Positions 26,083-34,991 of a stretch of DNA of 64,000 nucleotides are shown here, piece by piece. The position numbers and the translations under genes are program-made. Positions within the stretch are counted from its first letter, which is position 1, and every line of letters starts with the position of its first letter. The notes under the pieces were generated by a model. It saw only the letters and a list, made by a program, of their open reading frames with translations, did no database searches and was not told where the DNA came from. This DNA is from Bog-950 sp964493695 (lineage in GTDB: Bacteria; Bacteroidota; Bacteroidia; Chitinophagales; LD1): contig CAZBPG010000003.1 in assembly GCA_964493695.1 (NCBI GenBank), positions 49,180 to 113,179 on the forward strand. The letters run 5' to 3'.

Positions 26083-27966
26083 TTACAACTTCACCAACTT
26101 CCTCAGATAACTCTTCTCTCCCGAAGTTATCTTCAACAAATAAACTCCGCTTGCAACCTGTATTTCAATTTGCGTTTTGCTCTTTGCTATTTGCGTTTTG
26201 TAAACAACTCTTCCGCTTGCGTCAAACACTTCCATCTCTTTACCTACTAAGCTATTGCCAACCGACAGCTGCCAACTGCCAACTGCATTCGGGTTGGGGT
26301 AAACTTCTATTTGCGCATCACCGGTTAAGTCGCCAATGCCGGTGGTGATGACCAGCGTATTAGAAAGCGCTTTGCAGCCATTCGAATCGGTTACCTGCAC
26401 GGTGTAATTGCCGGATTGTGTAGCGATGTAGGTGCCGGTAGTGGCATTGCTGATTTCGTTGCCGTTAAAATACCACTGATACGCCACCGCGTTAAACGCA
26501 TTCAGGGTATCGCCATTTACACTTACCGAAACCGAAGGCACCGGATAAACAGAAACAGCTACCTGATTAGATGTAGAAGTGCAATTGGCATTATCGGTAA
26601 CGGTTACGTAATAATTTCCGGCATTAGACGGATGAATACACACCGTAGTGGCACCGGTATTCCATAAGTAAGAGTTATAGCCGTTCGGAGCGCAGATGTT
26701 CGCGCTGTCGGTAGCGCAAATCTGGGTTTGGGTACCGGTAATGGTAACGTTGCCTGTACCCGAAGTATTGACTGTTGCACTACCGGTGGCCGAGCATCCG
26801 GCTGCATCGTTTACGGTTACGGTGTAAGTAGCTCCGGCAAGGTTGGCAATGGTATCCGTATTGCCGCTGTTACTCCACAAAAAAGTAAACGGTGAAGTGC
26901 CGTTATCGGGCGATACGCTTGCCTGACCGTTGTTTAAACCGCAGGTAGTATTTACCGATGCGGTTGTCAGGGTAAGGTCAAGGGAATAAACATTTACTGC
27001 ATCGCTGGCAGAGCAGTTACCGGCATTGGTAACCGTTACCGCATACTGCCCGGCATTATTTACGCCAAGGGTTTGCCCGGCAGAGTTATCGCTCCATAAA
27101 AAGGTTGAGCCGCTGTTGCCGGCATTAAGTGTAATGGTTTGACCGGTGCATACCGAAGTATCGTTGCCCAGGTTCACCACCGGTGCGTTTACCACCGTTA
27201 CCACTACCGTGTCGCGGGCGGTACCGGTGCCGGAAATGGAAATCTGGTCAATGGCATAATCGTTTCCGTTGCCCGCTGTATTGGTTCCCACCAGGCAGAA
27301 AGTGGCAGAGGTATTAACCCCGGAATTCCATGTTGCCTGTGCCTGTGTCCAGAAACAAACAAAGAAAGTAGCCTGAGTGGCGCTGCCCACATTCGTCCCG
27401 TTTACCGTCCATTGAAGCACCGGATAATTCTGATTGTGCAATTCCTGAAAATAAGCCGACAGGCTATAGTTGACATTCGGATAAACGGCATGTGTCTGAC
27501 ACCATACATTAGTGCCCGGAGTAAGCGAACCGTTTACCACCAGCATGTTGGTGTCGGCATCGGTGTTGCGGTCGCTGCAAAGCGAACTCATGTTGCTGTT
27601 CCAGTGGTTGGCGTTGCCGCCTACAAAATAAGAACCGGAGCCGAGGATATTGGTAGGCATTTCGTAAAAGTAAGAGGTGGTGAAACCGGTGTTGCCCTGC
27701 GAGAAATCGCCATTTACCACAATGTTGCCGGTGTTGATGGTTGAGCTAACCGCATAAGCAGTGGTGGTGGTGGGTGCAGCCACCGGTGTAGCCGTAGTTG
27801 AACCGCTAAGGGTGTTGGAAGGTGTCCAGGTGTAAGTGGTACCACCGGTAACGTTTAACTGCACCTGCTGACCGGCACAGATGGTAGTGTCGTTAGAGGC
27901 CACTAATTGCGCGAAGGTGTTGCTGAATGCAATGACTGCAAGCAAAAGACAGAATAGTTTTTTCAT
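26083..27966 (-). CDS. Secreted repeat protein with type-A T9SS sorting domain
   Basis: A 627-residue protein. I set the start at the ATG at 27966 (MKKLFCLLLAVIAFSNTFAQ, a signal peptide), because the open frame further upstream translates only a heptamer array. The mature part has an N-terminal ICAGQQVQLN repeat, a jelly-roll-like module (NGDFSQGNTGF ... DYAIDQISIS) related to those of the 1575-aa protein, several Ig-like/SprB-like repeats, and a type-A tail (EVYPNPN, GKEMEVFDASGRVVYKTQ, LLKITSGEKSYLRKLVKL). Two heptamer arrays are built into the tail itself (26169-26203 and 26257-26284). A surface or secreted adhesive role is likely. Confidence 0.88.
   Translation of the reverse strand: MKKLFCLLLAVIAFSNTFAQLVASNDTTICAGQQVQLNVTGGTTYTWTPSNTLSGSTTATPVAAPTTTTAYAVSSTINTGNIVVNGDFSQGNTGFTTSYFYEMPTNILGSGSYFVGGNANHWNSNMSSLCSDRNTDADTNMLVVNGSLTPGTNVWCQTHAVYPNVNYSLSAYFQELHNQNYPVLQWTVNGTNVGSATQATFFVCFWTQAQATWNSGVNTSATFCLVGTNTAGNGNDYAIDQISISGTGTARDTVVVTVVNAPVVNLGNDTSVCTGQTITLNAGNSGSTFLWSDNSAGQTLGVNNAGQYAVTVTNAGNCSASDAVNVYSLDLTLTTASVNTTCGLNNGQASVSPDNGTSPFTFLWSNSGNTDTIANLAGATYTVTVNDAAGCSATGSATVNTSGTGNVTITGTQTQICATDSANICAPNGYNSYLWNTGATTVCIHPSNAGNYYVTVTDNANCTSTSNQVAVSVYPVPSVSVSVNGDTLNAFNAVAYQWYFNGNEISNATTGTYIATQSGNYTVQVTDSNGCKALSNTLVITTGIGDLTGDAQIEVYPNPNAVGSWQLSVGNSLVGKEMEVFDASGRVVYKTQIAKSKTQIEIQVASGVYLLKITSGEKSYLRKLVKL
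26169..26203. repeat. In-frame 7-bp array (TTTGCGT) in the T9SS sorting domain
   Basis: Five heptamers, tttgcgt-tttgctc-tttgcta-tttgcgt-tttgtaa, are read on the minus strand as YKTQIAKSKTQIEI inside the sorting domain. They sit in a loop between conserved strands. Confidence 0.8.
26257..26284. repeat. In-frame 7-bp array (GCCAACT) in the T9SS sorting domain
   Basis: Four heptamers, gccaacc-gacagct-gccaact-gccaact, are read as WQLSVGNS in the sorting domain. Confidence 0.75.
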
Positions 27967-27978
27967 CTCACAAGGATA

Positions 27979-28135
27979 AAGCACAAATACCAAAGGGCAA
28001 AACCCAAAGCCCAAAGGGCAAAAGGCAAAAGCAGTTGACAGTTGACGGTTGACGGTTGACAGCAGGAAAATACAGAAAGGCAAAGGGCAAAGAGCAAAGA
28101 GCAAAGCCCAAAATGCAAAAAAGCAAAAAGAAAAC
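27979..28135. repeat. Long 7-bp-period array in three sequence blocks
   Basis: The 253-bp gap between divergent genes is largely filled by heptamers: a CAAAGGG/CAAAACC block, a GTTGACA/GTTGACG block (near 28034-28062), then a GCAAAGA/GCAAAAA block. Three unrelated consensus sequences therefore share the same period. Promoters for both flanking genes should lie in or around it, but none is clear. Confidence 0.75.
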
Positions 28136-28219
28136 AACCACGAAAAAACGTGATGCCCGGAGTTTCGAACTTTTTCAGTTCCGCTTTATTTTTCAGGCAT
28201 TAACCAAACCAAACTTTTT

Positions 28220-28462
28220 ATGGAATGCAAACTTACTCCTAAGCAAAAGAAGGTATTGCTGTTGTATGCCTTCAAACTAAATTACGAACAAATTGGTGAA
28301 CACCTTGGCTTCAGCCAATACACCGCTAAAAACCACTTGCTGAAAGTCTACGAGGTACTTGGCGTAGAAAGCCTGAGCGATGCGCTGATTGACTGCCTGC
28401 TGCGCGATGAAATAACCGTTGCCGACATCAAACTCATCTACTGCACCCTGCCGCGGCCTTAA
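28220..28462 (+). CDS. Stand-alone LuxR-type helix-turn-helix regulator
   Basis: An 80-residue protein that is little more than a GerE/LuxR DNA-binding domain (LTPKQKKVLLLYAFKLNYEQI, HLGFSQYTAKNHLLKVYEVL, LSDALIDCLLRDEI). No receiver, autoinducer or membrane domain is present. It probably regulates nearby genes; the closest downstream gene on its strand is the 314-residue unknown at 28917. The ATG at 28220 is the natural start. Confidence 0.75.
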   Translation: MECKLTPKQKKVLLLYAFKLNYEQIGEHLGFSQYTAKNHLLKVYEVLGVESLSDALIDCLLRDEITVADIKLIYCTLPRP

Positions 28463-28562
28463 CAATTTGGCACCTGCAGGTGTAATAAGTTTAACAATTG
28501 CCTTGTGCATCTTTGGTTTATGATAACGGAAGCATATAAGGCGGGGAAGAATTTTGTGTTAC

Positions 28563-28860
28563 ATCATGCAAAGGCTGATGAAAGGCTTCCGAAGGTTCAG
28601 ACGTATACCGGAACTTTTTCCGATAGGCATTGTGTTGTTGCAAAGCCCTCCGGAACTTTCTCCGATGGGCATTGCGTTGTTGCAAAGCCCTCCGGAACTT
28701 TCTCCGATGGGCATTGCGTTGTTGCAAAGCNNNNNNNNNNNNNNNNNNNNNNNNNNNNNNNNNNNNNNNNNNNNNNNNNNNNNNNNNNNNNNNNNNNNNN
28801 NNNNNNNNNNNNNNNNNNNNNNNNNNNNNNCCTCCGGAACTTTCTCCGGAACGGTTTTTC
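28563..28860. repeat. 42-bp tandem repeat interrupted by a 100-N assembly gap
   Basis: Units starting CCTCCGGAACTTTCTCC occur at 28647 and 28689, a diverged unit precedes at 28605, and a further unit resumes at 28831 directly after 100 N (28731-28830). The gap starts exactly one 42-bp period after the last full unit, so it probably holds a whole number of further copies. The repeat is open in several frames (a 14-residue period, with peptides such as PSGTFSDGHC) but shows no convincing start, so I do not call a gene. Confidence 0.85.
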
Positions 28861-28916
28861 TTGTTTCATGTAATACCAAAACCATTATTTCTTAACCAAT
28901 CTTATAACCAAACATT

Positions 28917-29861
28917 ATGATTAACCTTGAACTGCTTTTTACCGATTTGTTTGCCGATGAAAAAATTACCAACGAACGCCTCGCAAGCTACACGCTCGAC
29001 CATATTGAGCGCATAACCGCCAACAATCCGGGCGGGGTATTCGGTTCACTTATTGTCAACACACAGGCGGCAGCCGATGCGCTGGGCCAGGCGCTGAACC
29101 TTAAGGGCGGCAGCATGGGCGACCAAAAAGCCAGCACCGTTACCAAAAATCAGGCGCGTATAAACTTCAACAATTACATACGCCAGCAAGAGGGTACCAT
29201 TAAAGGTAAGTTTGGCGAAACTTCCACCCCTTACATACAGTTTTTTCCGAACGGGCTTACTCCCTTTGGCAGAGCCACCGACTTAGAATACCGGTTGCTG
29301 GTAGATAATATTATTGCGCGCGCCAATCAATACCTGGCCGATTTAGGCCAGCCTTTTTTAGATGCCGTTACCGCTCTGGGGCAGGCTTATGAAACGGCCG
29401 AAAACAATCAGACCACCGAAAAAGGCGATGTGAGCAATGCCAGCGATACCCTCACCACCGAGCGCACCGACCTTACCGCTCAGCTCACCGTTAATGCGCT
29501 GTCTATTGCCCTGCAGTTTACGCTGCAACCCGAAAAGGCAACCGTCTATTTCGATACCTCGCTGCTGTTTCCGCAGCACCGCAAACACATATACAAAGGC
29601 GAACCGGCAGCCGGTGCTACTGTATTGGTTACTAAAGTTACGTACGAAGCAGGCAAATTTTTAAAAATGCGGAACACCGGTGCCAGCAACCTTACTTTCC
29701 AGATGTATTTGCAGGGCAACCCCGTAGGCAACAGCTTTGCGGTAATACCGGGCAAGGAAGATGAAAAAAAGATGTCGGAGTTTTTCAGCAATGCCGATGA
29801 GCTGAAAGTAACCAACACCGGCAGCCTGATAGGGATGTATGTGGTGGAGGAAATTGCGTAA
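28917..29861 (+). CDS. Unknown protein with helical N-terminus and beta C-terminal domain
   Basis: A 314-residue protein with no signal peptide and no family I recognise. The first ~200 residues are helical and rich in A, N and Q (RITANNPGGVFGSLIVNTQA; NFNNYIRQQEGTIKGKFGE). The last ~95 residues form a beta-rich segment (AGATVLVTKVTYEAGKFLKM ... LTFQMYLQGNPVG). Size and layout match the gene at 18528, so the two may be distant relatives. It follows the 42-bp repeat and ends at a palindromic terminator. Confidence 0.7.
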   Translation: MINLELLFTDLFADEKITNERLASYTLDHIERITANNPGGVFGSLIVNTQAAADALGQALNLKGGSMGDQKASTVTKNQARINFNNYIRQQEGTIKGKFGETSTPYIQFFPNGLTPFGRATDLEYRLLVDNIIARANQYLADLGQPFLDAVTALGQAYETAENNQTTEKGDVSNASDTLTTERTDLTAQLTVNALSIALQFTLQPEKATVYFDTSLLFPQHRKHIYKGEPAAGATVLVTKVTYEAGKFLKMRNTGASNLTFQMYLQGNPVGNSFAVIPGKEDEKKMSEFFSNADELKVTNTGSLIGMYVVEEIA

Positions 29862-29903
29862 AACCCCTAAATCCCCTAAAGGGGACTTAGGGGTTTGCTT
29901 TTT
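29861..29903. terminator. Palindromic CCCCTAAAGGGG element acting as terminator
   Basis: The outer arms AAACCCCTAA (29861-29870) and TTAGGGGTTT (29887-29896) enclose an inner TCCCC-TAAA-GGGGA hairpin, followed by a T-run. It starts at the stop codon of the left gene and ends at the stop of the convergent flippase gene, and is related to the element ending the R-M gene at 13656. Confidence 0.75.
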
Positions 29904-31418
29904 TTAAAACAACTGCTTCCTCGCTCCTTTTACAAACTCCACCAACTCCGGTGTAAGTTTTAAAACGTAGGCACCACCGGTGTATAAAACAGTTACTACT
30001 ATGCTCCTGAAAACAATGTTCAGCAAGGGCGAATTGAACTGCGGCAACATAAAACCGATAAACGTGCCCCCCGCAATGAGTAACAGAATATAGAGCGTTT
30101 GAACAGTGTAGGGTTGCAGTCCGAAGTTACGGTAAACAATAAAGTACTTCGAAATGAAATAGAGAAATGCCGAGGCAGCAATACCCAGTGCTGCACCGTT
30201 AATACCATAAACGGGAATGAGTGCTACATTCACCAAAAAGGAAAAGATAACCACACCAATCAGCAGCACACCGCCCTTCCAGTAATTGTCTGAACTGAAA
30301 ATAATCTGGCTGTTAGCGCCACCGGCAATGTTGAACAGCGCACCGATGCTTACAATGTAAACTACCTCCAACCCGCCCTCAAACTTAGGAGGAAGAAATT
30401 TGAGAAGAAATTCAATGTTCACCACAATGCCAACGAAGATAAGCCCGCCAATAAGCAGCAGATACTTACTGCTCTCATAGTAAATCTTTTTCACCTCATC
30501 CATTTCGTTATGCGTTAACGCATGAGAAATTTTTGTGCCGGCAATACGGTCGAGTGCATTCAGCGGTGCTTCAATAATATTGGGAATAAAAGCGGCAATG
30601 GTATAAATGCCCACCAGTTCCAGCTTATAATACTTGGCAATCACCAGCGAGTCAATCAGTTTAATGCCCATAGAAGCCACCGATACAAAACTCATCCACA
30701 GGCCAAAAAACAGCATCTCTTTAAAATTGCCGCCTTCCAGCAGCTGCCAGTTAATATTAATCCTCGGGTGCCCCTCTAAGGCAATGTATACCAACAAACA
30801 AATCATCTGCGTTCCGTAAACGCCTACAAACAGGAAAACAAAAGCAGAGAGCGAAATAATTTTTACGAAATAAAGCGTAAACACAACTATAGAAAGCACA
30901 CGAATTAAAACTTCATTGAACAATGCCGGAAAGGTGGTTTTAAAAACAGAGTTGCAGTAAAGAGTAAGCACCGCATTAAACCCGATGATAAAACTCAAGG
31001 GCAAAACATAATAGTAGTAATCTGTAAATAGCTTGCTCTGCTCCTGATAGGTGTTGATGAAGAAACTTTTGGAAAGCAACAGCAGCGAAAAAATAACAAC
31101 AGCACCGGTGAGCATAAACAACAGCACCAAACCAAAGAAACCGTTGTGCCCGTTTTTGTAATTGCGGAACACCGGAAAGTATTTAACGGTAATGGTGCCA
31201 ATGCCGAGCGGAAGAAAAACCCCAATCAAAGAAGATAAACTGAACAAAACACGGGTAAGACCTATTTCCTCAGCGGTTAAGAACCGCGGCTGCACATACA
31301 GCAAACTCACAAACCCCAAAAGAATACCTGCAAAGGTGACAATTGTATTCTTTAAACCCTGTCGCTGTATAATTCCCAAACCGGTTGTTTTGTGGTCAAA
31401 GCTAAAAATTACGCGCAT
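29904..31418 (-). CDS. Polysaccharide flippase (Wzx/MATE-like)
   Basis: A ~504-residue integral membrane protein with about 12-14 hydrophobic helices and the MATE/Wzx N-terminal pattern (IIQRQGLKNTIVTFAGILLGFVSLLYVQPRFLT, only part shown as motif). Such proteins flip lipid-linked oligosaccharides across the inner membrane. I chose the ATG at 31418; a GTG at 31442 or a TTG at 31379 could serve instead. It opens a 15-kb region rich in glycan genes. Confidence 0.85.
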   Translation of the reverse strand: MRVIFSFDHKTTGLGIIQRQGLKNTIVTFAGILLGFVSLLYVQPRFLTAEEIGLTRVLFSLSSLIGVFLPLGIGTITVKYFPVFRNYKNGHNGFFGLVLLFMLTGAVVIFSLLLLSKSFFINTYQEQSKLFTDYYYYVLPLSFIIGFNAVLTLYCNSVFKTTFPALFNEVLIRVLSIVVFTLYFVKIISLSAFVFLFVGVYGTQMICLLVYIALEGHPRININWQLLEGGNFKEMLFFGLWMSFVSVASMGIKLIDSLVIAKYYKLELVGIYTIAAFIPNIIEAPLNALDRIAGTKISHALTHNEMDEVKKIYYESSKYLLLIGGLIFVGIVVNIEFLLKFLPPKFEGGLEVVYIVSIGALFNIAGGANSQIIFSSDNYWKGGVLLIGVVIFSFLVNVALIPVYGINGAALGIAASAFLYFISKYFIVYRNFGLQPYTVQTLYILLLIAGGTFIGFMLPQFNSPLLNIVFRSIVVTVLYTGGAYVLKLTPELVEFVKGARKQLF

Positions 31419-31468
31419 CGTTATCCTGCAAACTTCCAACACAACCTTTTATAATTTGTGTTTTGTTA

Positions 31469-31476
31469 TACATTTG
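31469..31476 (+). promoter_or_regulatory. Candidate -7 promoter element (TACATTTG)
   Basis: This matches the Bacteroidota TAnnTTTG consensus 20 bp upstream of the DNRLRE gene ATG. No TTTG element was seen at the ideal upstream distance, so the call is tentative. Confidence 0.4.
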
Positions 31477-31495
31477 AAAAAACTAAATCTACCAC

Positions 31496-32983
31496 ATGAA
31501 ACATCTTCTACTTGCATTTTTGTTCTTCTGCCTCTGCTTTGTAAATGCTCAAACCACCGTTGTCCTGCGTCCCGATGGAACTACCGGTAAAGATGCGCAG
31601 GTAAACGATTACGGTTCAAACACAGGAACCAACTATGGCACCTCACCGGTATTTGCCTCTTATATATGGACTAACGGAACTACTTTCAGAAACAAAGCAT
31701 TAGTGCAGTTTGACCTTTCTTCCATACCGGCTAATGCAATTGTAACGAGTGCCCTTTTAGATTTATATGCCGATGCGCCTACCACTACTTTTGTAGGCAA
31801 CCCTTCTACTCCCATGAACGGAACGAACAATGCTTCTTATATAAAAAGAGTAACACAACCGTGGGCAGAAAACACGGTTAACTGGAATAATCAACCATCT
31901 GTAACTAACGTCAATCAGGCAACATTGCCTACCAGCACCTCCTCTTCACAGAATTATCTTGGAGTAGACATTACTGCTTTGGTGCAGGATATGGTTACGG
32001 TAGCCAACAACGGTTTTATGATTGAACCGGTTTCATCCACACCAAGTAACTCAATGGTTTTTCGTTCGAGCGATTACGCTGACTCAACTTACCGCCCGCG
32101 GTTAACAGTAACCTACACCATGCCGCAGTCCTCTTGTGTTACCTTCCGTCCCGATGGTTCTGATGGCAAGGATGCGCAGGTAAATGATTACGGTTCAAAC
32201 ACAGGAACCAACTACGGCACCTCACCGGTATTTGCCTCTTACATCTGGAAAAACGGTGTCACTTTTACCAACAAAGCCTTACTGCAATTCGATTTTTCTA
32301 CTCTTCCTTCAAACGCTGTTATTACCAGTGCGCTTTTAGATTTATATGCCGATAGTGCCACCACTACTTTTGTCGGTAATCCTGCTACCCCTATGAACGG
32401 AACCAACAATGCTTCCTATATTAAAAGAGTAACACAGGCATGGACGGAGAACACCGTCAATTGGAATAATCAGCCAACGGTTACAAGTGCTAATCAGGTA
32501 ACGTTGCCAACCAGCACTTCCACCACACAAAACTATCTGGGAGTTGACATCACTCAATTAGTGGAAGACATGCTGACATCGGGCAATTATGGGGTTATGA
32601 TTGAACCGGTTTCCTCTACTCCGAGCAATTCGATGGTGTTCCGTTCCAGCGACTATGCAGACTCTACTTACCGTCCCGCACTTACCATTTGCTATACAAT
32701 TGGAACGGCTGTTGGTAAAGTAGCAGAAGATAATATAGAAGCAACCATCTTCCCTAATCCGTTCAACGACCAGTTCACCATTCGGTTAAAGAATAATAAG
32801 GAAGATGCAGCCGTAACCATCTGTAATGTGATGGGGCAAACACTTTTGAATAAAGTGTTTGAAGCAAACCAAAACGAGATTATTATTTCTAAATCCGATT
32901 TACCTTCACCGTCAAATCTTCTCTTTGTTACCCTGCGAACAGATAACAAAGTGAAAACATTCAAATTACTGACCAATCAATAA
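31496..32983 (+). CDS. Secreted DNRLRE-domain protein with type-A T9SS tail
   Basis: A 495-residue protein with a signal peptide (MKHLLLAFLFFCLCFVNAQ), two tandem ~193-residue DNRLRE-type beta modules (LRPDGTTGKDAQVNDYGSN / FRPDGSDGKDAQVNDYGSN; each ending SSDYADSTYRP.LT), and a type-A sorting tail (TIFPNPFNDQFTI ... KTFKLLTNQ). DNRLRE modules are found in surface and cell-wall proteins. The two modules are nearly identical in DNA over long stretches, with a 579-bp offset, pointing to a recent internal duplication. Confidence 0.9.
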   Translation: MKHLLLAFLFFCLCFVNAQTTVVLRPDGTTGKDAQVNDYGSNTGTNYGTSPVFASYIWTNGTTFRNKALVQFDLSSIPANAIVTSALLDLYADAPTTTFVGNPSTPMNGTNNASYIKRVTQPWAENTVNWNNQPSVTNVNQATLPTSTSSSQNYLGVDITALVQDMVTVANNGFMIEPVSSTPSNSMVFRSSDYADSTYRPRLTVTYTMPQSSCVTFRPDGSDGKDAQVNDYGSNTGTNYGTSPVFASYIWKNGVTFTNKALLQFDFSTLPSNAVITSALLDLYADSATTTFVGNPATPMNGTNNASYIKRVTQAWTENTVNWNNQPTVTSANQVTLPTSTSTTQNYLGVDITQLVEDMLTSGNYGVMIEPVSSTPSNSMVFRSSDYADSTYRPALTICYTIGTAVGKVAEDNIEATIFPNPFNDQFTIRLKNNKEDAAVTICNVMGQTLLNKVFEANQNEIIISKSDLPSPSNLLFVTLRTDNKVKTFKLLTNQ

Positions 32984-32989
32984 ACCGAA

Positions 32990-33970
32990 TTGTCAATAGC
33001 TAAAAGTATTGCCCGTAAAATAGTTTTTCCGGCAGTTGTAAAACTGAATCTGGAAAAACTATTTTCTTTTTCGGCTGAGCACAACAAACTAATCCTCGTT
33101 TATCATGGTGTGGTGGAAACTCCCAACCATGCAGTGAGTGTTGGTCCAATTGCCACCAAACAATTCGAACAGCATCTTAAATATTACAAACAGAATTTCG
33201 ATGTGGTATCGCAGGATGAAATCTTTAAAATGTACCGCGATGATTACCAGCCGGAGAAAAAAACCATTGCCATTACTTTCGATGACGGTTATGAGAACAA
33301 TTACACGAATGCTTTCCCGCTTTTAAAGCAGTATAAGTTTCCGGCAACCATGTATATCATCTCGCAATGCGTGGAAGATGATAGCCTGATAACCTGGTAT
33401 GACTATCTTGATTTCGTTAAGCAGGATTTAGATGTAACTCAGCTGCAAAACGGTAAGCTGAAAAGTATTGCAGAACTCAAGCGCCTTATTCAAACCATTA
33501 ATATAGAACAACGCGAAGCTGTCTTTGCCGAAATTGCAAAGCAGATAGATATAAGGAGTTACATCGCTAAGCATCCGCGCGAGCACTGGAAGCTGATGAA
33601 CGCGCAACAACTGCGCGAACTCTCCGGTTCCGGTTTGGTAGAAATTGCGGCACACTCGCACAACCACCCTAACCTTGGCGAAATAAAAATTGAAGATGCT
33701 AAAGAAGAAGTAACCAAATGCAAACAGCAATTGGAAAACGTTCTTCAAAAAGAAGTGCGCTCCATTGCCTTTCCTGATGGCAGCTATACCGATGAAGTAA
33801 AAAAGGTTTGTATAGATGCCGGTTACAAGAACCTGCTTGCCGTTGATTACCGCTGTGCTTCCGATGCAGGTGATAAAACAATTCTACCGCGCTATTGCTT
33901 AAGTTCCACCACCACGCACGAATCAAACATGATTCAGGTAAACAGAAGTTTTAAAACGTTTGGATTTTAG
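32990..33970 (+). CDS. Polysaccharide deacetylase family protein (NodB domain)
   Basis: A 326-residue carbohydrate esterase family 4 protein. Motif 1 is TFDDGYENN (D98/D99 region), motif 2 is the metal-binding AHSHNHPNLG (H-x3-H), and AFPDGSYTDEV is in motif 3 position. These enzymes remove acetyl groups from N-acetylated glycans. The start is a TTG at 32990, seven bases after the DNRLRE gene stop. The only in-frame ATG comes too late and would remove YHGVVE. No signal peptide is evident. Confidence 0.87.
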   Translation: MSIAKSIARKIVFPAVVKLNLEKLFSFSAEHNKLILVYHGVVETPNHAVSVGPIATKQFEQHLKYYKQNFDVVSQDEIFKMYRDDYQPEKKTIAITFDDGYENNYTNAFPLLKQYKFPATMYIISQCVEDDSLITWYDYLDFVKQDLDVTQLQNGKLKSIAELKRLIQTINIEQREAVFAEIAKQIDIRSYIAKHPREHWKLMNAQQLRELSGSGLVEIAAHSHNHPNLGEIKIEDAKEEVTKCKQQLENVLQKEVRSIAFPDGSYTDEVKKVCIDAGYKNLLAVDYRCASDAGDKTILPRYCLSSTTTHESNMIQVNRSFKTFGF

Positions 33971-33982
33971 GTTAGGCGTAAT

Positions 33983-34048
33983 GTCACCCTGAGCGGAGTC
34001 GAAGGGTGAAGGGTAAAAGACAAATGCTTCGACTACGCTCAGCATGAC
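33983..34048. repeat. Inverted pair of the CTGAGCG-AGTCGAAG dispersed repeat
   Basis: GTCACCCTGAGCGGAGTCG (from 33983) faces its imperfect reverse complement ending in CTCAGCATGAC (to 34048), with a short GAAGGGT heptamer run between. A single copy lies near 11218-11242. It separates two convergent genes and may act as a terminator. Confidence 0.7.
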
Positions 34049-34055
34049 ATAACTC

Positions 34056-34991
34056 CTAGAACGTATCCATATCTGCCATCACAAACTTGAAGTTCTCCAA
34101 AGGCAAACCCGATTGCAAATCGAGATACCCGATATAAATTCCTTCGGCAGATTTAATTTTGCCTTTCAGCAAAACATCCCAGGCAGTGTTTTTGCCTGCG
34201 GCAAAAATTATTCTGTTGCAACCCAGCCAGAAAGCAAGCTGCTTCAATTTGCTTTCAACCACATCAATGTTGTTCACCTCCTTCAATTCAATATCTCCTA
34301 CCAGCAATGCACCGTCAACCTTTATCCATGCAGTTCTGTCGCCAATCGCAACAAGATGGTTGTTATAAAAAGATTTGTAATCAAAGAATTCCTTACTCCT
34401 ATAAACACCGCCACAATCGACACTGACAGCAGAATTATCGAGCAACTTCTTTTCCGCTTTAAAGAACTGTAACACCAGTTTGGCATAAGCGCGGTGAAGC
34501 GGAGCGAGAAATGAAAACTTTTTGGCAATAGCCGCACACGGGAAAGTAAGAACCGAAGTTTCATAATTGACCATGTTCTCTGTATGTATCCAGTCCAGTT
34601 TCTTTGTAAAACCATGATAGGAGTTCTTGTTCGGAAAACCAAAGATGAACTGAATACCCTCTTGTTTTGCCAATTCGTAAGTCATCTTTGCAAGCGTGGT
34701 AAACAAACCCTTTCCGCCATGTTGCGGGTGTGTCATTGTATCACCTGATTGTGCTGCGAGGTACTGCTTGCCTTTATATTCCGTCATATATGGAAACACA
34801 CCATAGAAGGCAGCCGGTTCGTTGTTTTCATCATAAGCTAAAAAGCCAAGATGTTTTACACCTAAGTAATCGGTATTGAATTTGTTTTGGTAGTAAGCAA
34901 CGGTAGTTGCCTGCTTAAATGCACTTTCATACAAGCGAACTAAATCGCTGTAACATGTTTCATTAACCCGTTTGTATCTGTATTCTCCCAT
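34056..34991 (-). CDS. GNAT-family N-acetyltransferase
   Basis: A 311-residue protein with a GNAT fold in its first half: LGFLAYDENNEPAAFYGVFP, then the acetyl-CoA loop region MTHPQHGGKGLFTTLAKM, and FIFGFPNKNSYHGFTKKLDW. The C-terminal half (FLAPLHRAYAKLVLQFF...) is typical of glycan-cluster acetyltransferases that may modify surface sugars. The substrate is unknown. Its start codon lies at the edge of an 89-bp repeat that also carries the 3' end of the asnB-like gene. Confidence 0.82.
   Translation of the reverse strand: MGEYRYKRVNETCYSDLVRLYESAFKQATTVAYYQNKFNTDYLGVKHLGFLAYDENNEPAAFYGVFPYMTEYKGKQYLAAQSGDTMTHPQHGGKGLFTTLAKMTYELAKQEGIQFIFGFPNKNSYHGFTKKLDWIHTENMVNYETSVLTFPCAAIAKKFSFLAPLHRAYAKLVLQFFKAEKKLLDNSAVSVDCGGVYRSKEFFDYKSFYNNHLVAIGDRTAWIKVDGALLVGDIELKEVNNIDVVESKLKQLAFWLGCNRIIFAAGKNTAWDVLLKGKIKSAEGIYIGYLDLQSGLPLENFKFVMADMDTF

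Noticed and set aside
27967..28137. Extended N-terminus for the type-A T9SS protein
   Set aside because: The extra codons translate a heptamer array; a proper signal peptide starts at 27966.
28505..28873. Repeat protein spanning the 42-bp array
   Set aside because: Several frames are open only because the unit is a multiple of three and lacks stops; the product crosses an N gap and has no supported start.
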